Positions 1 through 7,790 of a stretch of 64,000 bases of DNA are shown piece by piece. Both the position numbers and the translations under genes were made by a program. Source of the stretch: Nitritalea halalkaliphila LW7 (GTDB lineage Bacteria > Bacteroidota > Bacteroidia > Cytophagales > Cyclobacteriaceae); assembly GCF_000265075.1 (NCBI RefSeq), contig NZ_AJYA01000019.1:15-64014 (forward strand). Direction: 5' to 3'. How positions within the stretch are numbered: position 1 is the first letter of the stretch; each line of letters opens with the position of its first letter. Below the pieces are notes generated by a model. It searched no databases. It saw only the letters and a list, made by a program, of their open reading frames with translations, and was not told the origin of the DNA.

Positions 1-692
1 GCGCGACGTCTCAGCAACCAGCCGCCTGCAGGATCGTAGACCCCCTGCGCAGGCATTTCCTTCAGGGGCACACCCTGTGTGTGCAGCCAGCGGAGGTAGG
101 AATGATGGACGATGGTCACCTCTGCCCCCCTGATACCGCGCTGCATGCCACGATGCTGGGCACGCAGCAGGCCTTCCGCCGTAAAAAGGGTCATCTGGGT
201 ATCGTCGGTGAAAGCCCCTTGGCCTTCGGCAAATTCCACGTAGCCGCGAATGCCACCAGCGCCATAGCGGTCTTGGATGCGGGCAAAGGACATGAACTCG
301 ATCGGTGCTCCCAAGGCATCACCGATGGCACCCCCGAGGAGGCAACCTTGATAGACATTTTTCCGGTCAAAAAGTTGCCGCCCGTAAGCGTGCATGACAG
401 TCCAGATGCGGTGATAGGCCTCCGACTTATCCGCTTGGCTGGGGATTTCGGCGATTTTTCCTTTAAAATTCGGGTAGTCCAGCGCGGCAACTTGCCCCAG
501 GAGGAGTTCGCCCAGCTCCTGTTTGGAGGCATAGACCCTCCAGTGGTAGTCGGCGCTGGGGGTGTGGAGAATCCGGTTTTCGGGGAAAATTTCGGCAAGG
601 TCTTTTTTGACTCTGGCGCGCACTAGAACTTGTTCTGGATCCTCTCTATGCTGCACGATCGAAAAAAATCCATTTTTGCTGGCTATCCACAT
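1..692 (-). CDS. ADP-ribosylglycohydrolase family protein with extra N-terminal domain (3' end cut by window)
   Basis: Reading from ATG at 692 gives 230 residues running off the window edge. Residues 1-105 resemble a small uncharacterised family that usually stands alone and starts MW, followed by a hydrophobic stretch and SIV (here MWIASKNGFFSIVQHR); it also keeps the family's DYPNFK and W-T-V-M segments. Residues 115 onward are an ADP-ribosylglycohydrolase (DraG/ARH) domain: GGAIGDALGAP around 120-130 and FTDDTQM around 161-167 supply the magnesium-binding aspartates of the family. Known members remove ADP-ribose from arginine or other acceptors; the substrate here is unknown. The fusion of the two domains is the odd point. 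The C-terminal half, with the second metal site, lies outside the window, so activity cannot be judged. Confidence 0.85.
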   Translation of the reverse strand, partial: MWIASKNGFFSIVQHREDPEQVLVRARVKKDLAEIFPENRILHTPSADYHWRVYASKQELGELLLGQVAALDYPNFKGKIAEIPSQADKSEAYHRIWTVMHAYGRQLFDRKNVYQGCLLGGAIGDALGAPIEFMSFARIQDRYGAGGIRGYVEFAEGQGAFTDDTQMTLFTAEGLLRAQHRGMQRGIRGAEVTIVHHSYLRWLHTQGVPLKEMPAQGVYDPAGGWLLRRR

Positions 693-1430
693 ACGTTTAA
701 GAATTTAGATATAAATAAAGGGGGATACTTCCAGGGTGCATGAAAAATTTTCAGCACATGGAGCAGGTTAACAGTAAATAAACTATAAGATACGCCATTC
801 TGCGCAGATCCCCATGCATGGTGTGCAGAAATTCTTAGTCTTCCCTGTCATATTTTTATATTCGGGAGTCAAGTAAATTACCCTTATATCGGACCAATCA
901 ATGTCGATATTTTTTACAAATACCTTATTTACAGCAATCTAAAAGTCACTTTTGTGGTCTTTAATCCAGTGCAAATAGTAAAGACTTTGATTGATAAGAT
1001 CTGAAGAAGCGTATCCCTTAGACGAACCCCATATTCTACATAGGCGAGGTATTTTGTAGTCTTGCGGAATGGAAAGAAGGGACAAAGAGTTTTCCAAGGA
1101 GCTTTACCGGGAGTGGCTTAGCTCTGGTTTAAAAAAAGCATGATTCTCAGGTACAGTATTGGGAGCCAGCGAAGTGGAGTGCTAGAAGGGCGATGTTGCG
1201 TCCGTAATTGTGGGCCATGCTTTTGGAGCATTGGTCGAGTACCCTACGTTCTTCGAACCGGGAGAATGCCTGTTTGAACCCCTGCACGACAACCATAGCT
1301 TTTTGCACGGTAGTCGTATAATTTTCTTTTTTTAAAAGTCATGACAAGTGAATCTGGGTATACTGATGTATACGAAAAATCAGCTATCTTAGGGAAGGAA
1401 ATGGAATGGCAAAGCTAGTGAAGCTTTTGT
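693..1430. other. Long stretch without a recognisable gene
   Basis: About 740 bases between the ADP-ribosylglycohydrolase start and the first attC-like hairpin. All frames are broken by stops. The only unusually protein-like reading is the short minus-strand frame listed at 1147-1296. It may hold the promoter of the minus-strand gene and decayed cassette or mobile-element DNA, but I see no definite promoter, repeat or terminator. Confidence 0.5.
1147..1296 (-). other. Short open frame of unknown origin, possibly a gene remnant
   Basis: The minus strand reads 49 codons from ATG at 1296 to TGA at 1147, and the frame is open about 13 codons further upstream without a start. The product (starting MVVVQGFKQAFSRFEERR and containing SMAHNYGRNIALLAL) looks protein-like in composition, but I do not recognise it. 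It could be the C-terminal remnant of a decayed gene or a chance frame. Confidence 0.2.
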
Positions 1431-1560
1431 TCGACAATGGCTATACGTAATGCGGGCGAAAGTGCTGATATGAAAGTAATTACATTAAATAAACGAACTG
1501 CTAAACGGAAAGTGAAGTGCAGTGTAATCCCGCACTACGCATAGCCGAGACCGTTAGCGG
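1431..1560 (+). repeat. attC-like recombination site (large hairpin) upstream of the SEFIR gene
   Basis: The arms at 1439-1456 and 1529-1546 are 18-base inverted repeats with only two differences, both of which can pair as G-T. Between them lie about 72 bases. Right after the right arm comes GAGACCGTTAGCGG, where GTTAGC (1553-1558) looks like an integron 1L core site (G^TT...). The overall length of about 120 bases matches large attC sites. The left outer core is degenerate (no clear AAC). No integron integrase is in the window, so the assignment rests on shape and on pairing with the downstream site. Confidence 0.5.
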
Positions 1561-1585
1561 TAATTAATAGAAACAAATAGTAGCA

Positions 1586-2509
1586 ATGGATAATCCAACA
1601 GCATTTATCTCATACTCACATGATGATGAGGATCATAAAGGATGGGTATTAAAACTTACAAACAGGTTGATAAGCAATGGCGTGAATGCGGTTCTTGACC
1701 AACACAATTTATCCTTAGGAGGCGACTTGCCAAGTTATATGGAAAACGGCCTTTCTAATGAAAATAGAATTATTTGTGTATGCAGTGAACGATACACTGA
1801 AAAAGCTAATAAAGGTCAAGGTGGTGTTGGTTACGAAAAGATGATTATGACCGGAGAACTCCTGCAAAAGATAAACACAAAGTGGATTATACCAATTATT
1901 AGAAAAAATCCAGAATCCAAAGTACCCATGTTTTTAACGGGAAAAATTTATGGGAACTTTAACAACGATGATTCATTTGAGCACGAATATGAAAAGCTTC
2001 TAAGAGAGCTTTTAAATATCCCGCTCCACCCTAAACCTAAACTAGGACAAAGCCCCTTTATCACAATAAAGGAAACTGGAAGAATAATTTTCAAACCTAA
2101 ATCTGAAAAATATCACTCCCCAGCCTACTCAGGTATTGTCAAATTTGACTACTCAAATAATAACGGGAGCTATTCAATAGGAGAAGGTGATTTATTGTTT
2201 GAAACAAAATGGTCTGGCGCAGGTGCAGACTCAGTCCATGCCTACACTGATTCATCATCAATTGATTGTCTGGCATTAGTCACAAAACATGAAAAGATTG
2301 AGGATATAATCAATGTCGATGAATTTGATTACTCATCAAGAGTGAGAACACCTGCTATTGGTGATATTGTGATATGGCAGAACCGTAATGGTTACTTCGC
2401 TGCAACACAAATAATTGAAGTAAAACATATGAGAAGAAATGCTGACTTTGATAAGCTGACATTTAAATACGTAATCTTAACTAATGCAACATCTGACTTT
2501 TCAAAATAA
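1586..2509 (+). CDS. SEFIR/TIR-domain protein, cassette-borne, candidate defence effector
   Basis: 307 residues. Residues 5-150 form a SEFIR/TIR_2 fold: TAFISYSHDDEDH at 5-17 (strand A), then LDQHNLSLGGDLPSYME around 37-53 (box 2-like), ICVCSERYTEKA at 63-74 and GGVGYEKM at 79-86. Glu84 sits where TIR NADases place their catalytic glutamate, so NAD cleavage is possible but unproven. Residues 160-307 form a second, unrecognised domain rich in beta-like segments, perhaps a sensor. The gene is clearly more AT-rich than the flanking chromosome. It lies between two attC-like hairpins, and an exact 10-base inverted pair brackets it (1553-1562 and 2512-2521). Bacterial SEFIR/TIR proteins with extra domains often act in anti-phage immunity; that role here is inference. 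Confidence 0.8.
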   Translation: MDNPTAFISYSHDDEDHKGWVLKLTNRLISNGVNAVLDQHNLSLGGDLPSYMENGLSNENRIICVCSERYTEKANKGQGGVGYEKMIMTGELLQKINTKWIIPIIRKNPESKVPMFLTGKIYGNFNNDDSFEHEYEKLLRELLNIPLHPKPKLGQSPFITIKETGRIIFKPKSEKYHSPAYSGIVKFDYSNNNGSYSIGEGDLLFETKWSGAGADSVHAYTDSSSIDCLALVTKHEKIEDIINVDEFDYSSRVRTPAIGDIVIWQNRNGYFAATQIIEVKHMRRNADFDKLTFKYVILTNATSDFSK

Positions 2510-2511
2510 AA

Positions 2512-2580
2512 TACCGCTAACATATAAGGGCTAAACCGAAGTGGAGCGCAGCGGAATTTCGGAATTAGCCCTGTTGACAG
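2512..2580 (+). repeat. attC-like recombination site just after the SEFIR gene
   Basis: It begins two bases after the stop codon. TACCGCTAAC (2512-2521) is the exact reverse complement of 1553-1562. Next comes a hairpin with outer arms AGGGCTAA (2527-2534) and TTAGCCCT (2565-2572) and inner arms CCGAA (2536-2540) and TTCGG (2558-2562). It ends with TGTTGACAG, where GTTG (2573-2576) stands where the crossover core G^TT is expected. Length of about 65 bases fits the 59-base-element class. A plain rho-independent terminator is less likely because no T-tract follows. Confidence 0.55.
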
Positions 2581-2783
2581 AAGTGTAGCGGGGTTGAGCG
2601 GAGATTTAGCTAAAAACCTTATTTGATGGCTGTTTGAGCAGCTCAGAATTCTTATAGGATGGTTATGTGATTTATGGCGCCAATTACCAATTCAACTTAT
2701 TGACAATCAATGATTTTTAATGAGATAACTATATGACTGGCAGTCTGATTTTATTTGAATATCATTTGTATCCGTTCGACAAA

Positions 2784-2981
2784 CTACGTATTGGATTTAA
2801 AATTGGCCTCTGTACTTGGCCAGTTAGCAGGCAGTAGCTTGAAGAGGTCCTCATGCTTGATTCCCCGTACGCGATCAAAACTATCACTTAGCCACTCTCT
2901 TTCATCCACATCCTTGCGCTTACAGCTTGCCATAAAGAAGTACATGGCAGCATTTTCCACTAAATTGTTGTCGATTTCCAT
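2784..2981 (-). pseudogene. IS66-family transposase remnant (C-terminal fragment)
   Basis: 65 codons resembling the extreme C-terminus of IS66 transposases: EIDNNLVENA, then AMYFFMASCKRKDVDEREWL, and ending near DLFKLLPANW. In full-length members an arginine-rich segment (the region after NNLVENA) separates the first two motifs; here it is missing, so the fragment carries an internal deletion as well as loss of the catalytic core. No terminal inverted repeats or companion genes (TnpA, TnpB) are visible. It is an inactive relic next to the attC-like sites. Confidence 0.75.
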
Positions 2982-3014
2982 ATGTGCACCCCAACTTGCC
3001 CCCCTACCAAAAAG

Positions 3015-3055
3015 AAAAGATCCAACATCCTTGTATTCAGAATATTGGATCTTTT
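3015..3055 (-). terminator. Terminator hairpin of tRNA-Ser
   Basis: Inverted repeat AAAAGATCCAA (3015-3025) and TTGGATCTTTT (3045-3055), six bases beyond the 3' end of the minus-strand tRNA-Ser, with T-runs on both strands. Confidence 0.75.
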
Positions 3056-3060
3056 AACTG

Positions 3061-3148
3061 CAGAGAGGAAGGGATTCGAACCCTCGATACCCTTTAGGGG
3101 TATACACGCTTTCCAGGCGTGCTCCTTCAACCACTCGGACACCTCTCT
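3061..3148 (-). tRNA. tRNA-Ser (anticodon GGA)
   Basis: 88 bases on the minus strand with acceptor AGAGAGG pairing CCTCTCT, an anticodon loop CTGGAAA giving GGA, a long variable arm typical of serine tRNAs and a T-loop TTCGAAT. No CCA is encoded. Confidence 0.97.
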
Positions 3149-3483
3149 GTGTGATTTCGGAGTGCAAAGTAAGGAAATCCCCAGCGCTTTTCCAAATTCC
3201 CCGTAATGCCAAACCAAAAAAAACAGCCCTAAGCCTCCCTTTGCCGCCAGGCGAATACCCAAAAACAGGTTCCCCCACCCCACAAAAAAAACGCAGGAAA
3301 TACCGATTCCCCCCTCTACCCAGCACCAATCCCCCCCTGTTTTTTAAACAAATAAGGCTTTTTTATGACTTTTATCAGGTCAGCACATGAGCAGAGACAG
3401 CAGAAACACCCCCTTTTTCGACGACCTTTACCTCCAGATTTGGGCCAGCGCCCAGACCCTCAATGCCTTAAAAGCAGGAAAAC
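3149..3483. other. Intergenic region upstream of tRNA-Ser and hemN
   Basis: 335 bases serving as upstream region for both the leftward tRNA and the rightward hemN. It holds the FNR/CRP-like palindrome at 3365-3378. A TACTTTG string on the minus strand just upstream of the tRNA resembles a Bacteroidota -7 element one T short. No gene is visible. Confidence 0.5.
3365..3378. promoter_or_regulatory. FNR/CRP-like operator upstream of hemN
   Basis: ATGAC-TTTT-ATCAG is close to the FNR/CRP-family consensus TTGAT-N4-ATCAA. It lies 105 bases before the hemN start codon. A similar palindrome precedes the Usp/cco gene run at 14563-14576. Binding is inferred only from the pattern. Confidence 0.4.
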
Positions 3484-4838
3484 ATGGAAAACGCAACACT
3501 TATCCAAAAATATAATGTGCCGGCACCACGCTATACCAGCTACCCACCCGTACCGCAGTGGGAACAGATGCCCGATAGAACCGAATGGCAGATCCTGCTC
3601 CGACAGGCCTACGCGGAATTCGGCGAGGAAGAAGGCATCCACCTCTACATCCACCTCCCCTACTGCGAAAGCCTCTGCACCTACTGCGGCTGCACGAAGC
3701 GCATCACGAAAAACCATCAGGTCGAAGAGCCTTATGTCTATAGCGTCCTAAAAGAATGGGAAGAACACCTGGCGGCACTGCCTCCTAAACCCCTCATCTC
3801 GGGCATCCACCTCGGCGGAGGGACACCTACCTTTTTCTCCCCCGAACACCTGGAGCTCCTGCTTTCGGAGCTGCTCGATGGGGGAACACTGGCAGCAGAT
3901 GCGTCCTGAGCTTCGAAGGCCACCCGAATAACACCACGCGCGAACACCTCCAGCGGCTCTATGACCTGGGCTTCCGCAGGGTGAGCTTCGGCGTGCAGGA
4001 TGTCAATCCACAGGTGCAGCAAGCCATCAACCGCATACAGCCCTTCGAAAAGGTGATCGAGGTGACAGAAGCCGCACGGGAGATCGGCTACACCTCCATT
4101 AATTTTGATCTGATCTATGGACTGCCCCATCAGACTCCGAGGAGCATCCGCCAGACCTTCACCGAGGTGGCAGCCCTACGGCCGGAGCGCATCGCCTTCT
4201 ACAGCTATGCCCACTTGCCTGCTGCCTTCCCGGCCCAAAAAAGCTTTGAGCGCTTCCTGCCCCAAAACGCAGAAAAGCGGGCCCTCTACGCTCTGGGCCG
4301 CGAGCTACTGACCCAGCTCGGCTATCAGGAAATCGGCATGGACCACTTTGCGCTGCCCGATGACCCCCTCTGCCAAGCGAAGGAGCAGGCGCGGCTGCAC
4401 CGCAATTTTATGGGCTACACCGTCAAGCCTTCCCGCCTCCTTCTGGGGCTGGGTAGCTCGGCCATCAGCGATATCCATTATGCCTATGTCCAAAACGAAA
4501 AGCATGTGGACAGCTACCGGGCACTCCTACGCCTAGACCGCAGCGCACACGTAAAGGGGCATGTGATGAGCTCGGAAGACATCGAAACCCGCCGCCTCCT
4601 TTTGGCTCTCACCTGTAACGGGCGAGCCGAATGGAACCGCTGCTACTTCGACGGCCTCAGCGCCGAAGCCAAAAGCCAGCTGGAGGCCTTCCGCTCGGAG
4701 GGCTTGCTCCACTTCTCGAACCTAGGCATCCGCATCCGCCCCGAAGGCATGGCCTACCTGCGTAACATTTGTATGGTCTTCGACCGCCGCTTGCAGGGAG
4801 ATGCCCAAGCACGAAAGCGCTATAGCCAGTCCATTTAG
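3484..4838 (+). CDS. hemN: Oxygen-independent coproporphyrinogen III dehydrogenase HemN (one frameshift)
   Basis: Radical-SAM enzyme that converts coproporphyrinogen III to protoporphyrinogen IX without oxygen in cytoplasmic haem synthesis. The N-terminal part has YNVPAPRYTSYPPVPQW and the SAM cluster motif CESLCTYCGC (CxxxCxxC), then GGGTP. After a break near 3900-3905 the frame resumes as LSFEGHPNNTTREHL, and further on RRVSFGVQD and YGLPHQT; a single missing base explains the shift. The C-terminal HemN domain is intact. Length of about 451 residues is normal. It stands alone on the plus strand with an FNR-like site upstream and a terminator downstream, and its neighbour is the cbb3 oxidase cluster, which fits a low-oxygen role. 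Confidence 0.95.
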
Positions 4839-4905
4839 GCCCTTTGGCCGCAGATTAGTGTATGAAGAAAGAAATTTTTTAGACGAATTACAGTTCAATC
4901 CCAGC

Positions 4906-4938
4906 AAAGGAGTGTGGCACAGCTGCACTCCTTTCTTT
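4906..4938 (+). terminator. Terminator after hemN
   Basis: Inverted repeat AAAGGAGTG (4906-4914) and CACTCCTTT (4926-4934) followed by CTTTTG, 68 bases past the hemN stop. Confidence 0.7.
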
Positions 4939-4978
4939 TGCTTTGGGCCGGGAGGCCCTTACATCCCTCCACAGAGCG

Positions 4979-5675
4979 TCATCTCCACCCCGACAGCGGG
5001 CGCTGAGTGGGCAGCGCGGGAGAGAGGTGATGCCCCAGGCCCAGGCCACGAAGCACAAAAAGTAGCCCGATCAGCACGGCCATATAGGGAATGGCGCGGT
5101 TCAGGCGCTCGCGCCAAAGCATGGGAAGCAGGTGCCCTCCCAGCATCAGGCCAGCAGCAAGGGACTCGTCCCAAGCCCGAAAGCCGCCATGTAGGCTGCC
5201 GCTTCCAGGGGCGCTGCAGTGCAAAGGCCGCCAGCAGCGCCAAGTACACCATCCCGCAGGGTAGGAGCCCATTTAAGGCCCCGGTAAAAAAATGCGCCCG
5301 GTAGCTGCCCTGACGCAGGTAGCGCGCCAGCAGCCCGCGGAGCTTTTGGACGAAGCGAAAGGCCATGCCCTGCCCTGCCAGCCGCTCGGAGCGCTTGTAA
5401 AAGAAAGCCATCAGCAGCAGGGAAAGCCCCGCCAGCAGCGAAAGGGACTGCTGCATCCCCGCTAAAAAGAGGGAAAAGCCCAGCAGGCCGATGAGCAGGC
5501 CCAGCAGGCTATAGGTAAACGTCCTGCCGAGGTGGTACACCAGCTTCTGGAGATGGAAGCGACGCGCCGAGGCGGCCTTGCCTCCCCCCGCACCTACCGC
5601 CAAAGCGATCGGCCCACACATGCCCACGCAGTGTACGCTCCCTAAAAATCCTAAAACAAATCCCGTCCAAAGCAT
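4979..5675 (-). CDS. Sulfite exporter TauE/SafE-family membrane protein of the cco cluster (two frameshifts)
   Basis: Polytopic membrane protein of the COG2836/SafE-like type often found as the last gene of cbb3 oxidase clusters, thought to help copper handling or oxidase maturation. It opens with MLWTGFVLGFLGSVHCVGMCGP, the conserved HC-x-x-MCGP motif, and has NGLLPCGMVYLAL in the second half, the paired cysteine-proline motif of the family. ATG at 5675 is preferred over an upstream frame start because AAAGGAG lies just before it. Two single-base breaks, near 5215 and 5160, shift the frame twice; the segment between reads YMAAFGLGTSPLL and the rest LMLGGHLLPMLWRERLNR. Role is inferred from family and position. 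Confidence 0.8.
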
Positions 5676-5733
5676 GCTTGACTCCTTTCTCATTTTGGGT
5701 CCGAACAGCAGCACTGCGCGGACCTCATGAACT

Positions 5734-6168
5734 TTATAAGTGGATACTCAGCTCCTCGTAAAAGGCCTGCTCCCCGAGCTGCCAGGTCAACTTGGCCTTC
5801 CAGTAGCCCGCCTTCAGGCCTTCCAGTGGCAGCACCACGGCCTCTTCTGTCGGCGTACCTGCCACACTGAGGCGCTGATCCAGTCGCGCATCCGAAGGGC
5901 GGAAGAGGTGAACCTCCCCACTGGCACCCGCCGGCAGCGCAAACTGTAGCGCCGCCTGTCCAGGGAGCTGCTGCATGACCTGCTGGCCCCGCTCCTGGGT
6001 ATTGCCCACCTTATCGATGTGGCTTTGGTAGCGGATCGTCTCCGCATAGTAGTTTTCCTCCACCAGGTGCAGATCATCCTGCTTCATGCAGATGCGCACC
6101 ATGCTGATCATGATCGTCGCGAATCCGACGAATACCAGCACGATTCCTGTTCCCCAATTCATTTTCAT
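5734..6168 (-). CDS. ccoH: FixH/CcoH-like cbb3 oxidase assembly protein
   Basis: 144 residues with one N-terminal membrane helix (about 6-26, GTGIVLVFVGFATIMISMV) and a periplasmic domain that starts with the FixH-type LVEENYYAETIRYQ segment. FixH/CcoH proteins are needed for stable assembly of cbb3 oxidase and work with the CcoI copper ATPase and CcoG. It lies 33 bases after ccoG, in the same direction, as expected for the ccoGH order. Confidence 0.85.
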   Translation of the reverse strand: MKMNWGTGIVLVFVGFATIMISMVRICMKQDDLHLVEENYYAETIRYQSHIDKVGNTQERGQQVMQQLPGQAALQFALPAGASGEVHLFRPSDARLDQRLSVAGTPTEEAVVLPLEGLKAGYWKAKLTWQLGEQAFYEELSIHL

Positions 6169-6201
6169 ATCCTTAGTCGTTACGTGTTATTCTGTATAGC
6201 T

Positions 6202-7620
6202 TTACGGTTCTGTGCGCTTCACTGGCCCCACGAAAGAAGTTTTCAGGCGATCGATCACCTCCCCGTTTTGGAGCAAGAGCAGCACCACATCCTCCTGGTT
6301 TCGGCTGATGGCCTCCTGCTCCCGAACCAGGAAGAAGCGACCCTCAAATTTACTTTGCTCCCCGAGCACCCAGCGCTGATCTCCGACCACCTCCAGGCGC
6401 AGCGTCGGATCCTCCGGCTGTAGGGCGATGGCCTGCTCTTGAAAGGTTTTATTGATAAAAGTCACCTCATAGAGATTACTCACCATACCCCCCTCGCGCT
6501 CCTGATAGGTCATGCCCCGGAAGCGAGTAACGGTGGCGGCCAGGTCGGTGCGGGTCAGCAGCAAAGCCACGAAAATCCCCACCAGCAGGGTTAAAATGGC
6601 CGTATAGGCCTTCACCCTTCCTGTCCACAGGCGGCTCGTCCCCTCGGAGATCCCCGCCTCCGAGGCATAGCGGATAAGCCTTTTGGCCGCTGCACCTTTT
6701 CCATCACCTCATCGCAGGCATCGATGCAGGCGGTACAGTTGACACACTCCATCTGCACACCGTTTCGGATATCGATCCCTGTCGGGCAGACCTGCACGCA
6801 GAGGGAGCAGTCCACGCAGGCCCCTTTCACCTCCTCCACGAGCGGTTTTTGCTTGCGCAAAGGCCCCCGCGGCTCGCCCCGCACATAGTCGTAGGCCACA
6901 TGGATGCTGTTTTTATCCAGCAGTACACCCTGCAGGCGGCCATAGGGGCAGACCACGAGGCAGGCTTGCTCCCGGAACCAGGTGAAGACGAACATAAAGA
7001 CGCCGGTGAAGGCTAACAGGCCGAAAAATCCCGCCCAGTTCTCCGCTGGGGAGCTTTGGACCAGGGCGATCACGCGGTCCATGCCGATGAGATAGGCCAT
7101 CACCGTGTGCGCGATCAACACAGAAATCCCCAGGAAAACGGACCACTTGAGGAGGCGCTTGCGCAGCTTTTCTCCGTTCCAGGGGAGCGCGTCCAAGCGT
7201 CGCTGCTGCCCGGCATCTCCATCGATCCAGTACTCGATTTTGCGGAAGACCATCTCCATAAAGATGGTTTGGGGGCAGGCCCAGCCGCAGAAGACGCGGC
7301 CGAAGACCACGGTGAAGACGATGACGAAGACGAAGAGCGTCAGCATCAGAAAGATCAGAATATGCGTATCCTGCGGCCAGAAGGCAGCGCCGAAGATGAT
7401 GAATTTACGTTCGAAGATATTGAAAAGCAGCCAAGGGCGGCCGTTTACCTGAATAAAAGGTCCTGCAAAAAAGGCGGCTAGAAGCACCCAGGACAGGTAG
7501 GTGCGGGCGCTGTAAAACCAGCCGCTGACCCGCTTAGGGAAGATCCAGTTCCGCGCACCATCCTCTTTTACCGTAGCGAGCGCGTCGCGAAATTTTTCTG
7601 GGCTGAGATGGGGTTTTCAT
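6202..7620 (-). CDS. ccoG: CcoG/FixG cbb3 oxidase accessory ferredoxin-like membrane protein (two frameshifts)
   Basis: Membrane iron-sulfur protein of cbb3 oxidase assembly; characterised members reduce Cu(II) before copper delivery. Seen in order: FRDALATVKEDG, membrane helices, CGWACPQTIFMEMVFRKIEY, EQACLVVCPYGRLQG, two ferredoxin motifs (CVDCSLCVQVCP and CVNCTACIDACD), then a final helix and the periplasmic C-terminal domain. The start ATG at 7620 joins the main frame only if one A of the AAAA run at 7614-7617 is removed, giving MKPHLSPEKFRDAL. A second break near 6683 (one base missing) joins PKGL to IRYASEAGISEG. About 472 residues, normal for the family. Confidence 0.9.
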
Positions 7621-7681
7621 GACTGAGTAAAGGGGGTAATGGGTGGATGTGGCGTAGGGGGATCCTCTGGTTGTTTAAAGA

Positions 7682-7707
7682 GCGGGGAGGAAGCTGTCCC
7701 TCCCCGC
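7682..7707 (-). terminator. GC-rich hairpin between ccoP and ccoG
   Basis: Arms GCGGGGAGG (7682-7690) and CCTCCCCGC (7699-7707) in the 170-base gap. Only a short T-run follows on the minus strand, so it may be a weak terminator or a processing hairpin separating structural from assembly genes. Confidence 0.4.
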
Positions 7708-7790
7708 GGGAATGGAATATGGTGGGCGCTGCATGCTTTTACTTTGGCGCTCCGCGCCCACCGAATAGGCAGATCAAGCTGCCCGTAAGC

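Noticed and set aside
81-626. Plus-strand open frame of 181 codons and minus-strand frame 191-598
   Set aside because: Both are shadows of the ADP-ribosylglycohydrolase, which reads in another minus-strand frame with family motifs over the whole length.
3-2509. TIR-type protein and ADP-ribosylglycohydrolase as one NAD-based defence system
   Set aside because: They are about 900 bases apart, transcribed in opposite directions, differ in composition and are separated by an attC-like site, so a joint operon is not supported.
2527-2572. Hairpin after the SEFIR gene as a rho-independent terminator
   Set aside because: No T-run follows either strand, and its outer bases pair with the upstream GTTAGCGG core, which fits attC better.
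2982-3390. Several open frames overlapping tRNA-Ser on both strands
   Set aside because: They run through the tRNA and show no protein-like pattern.
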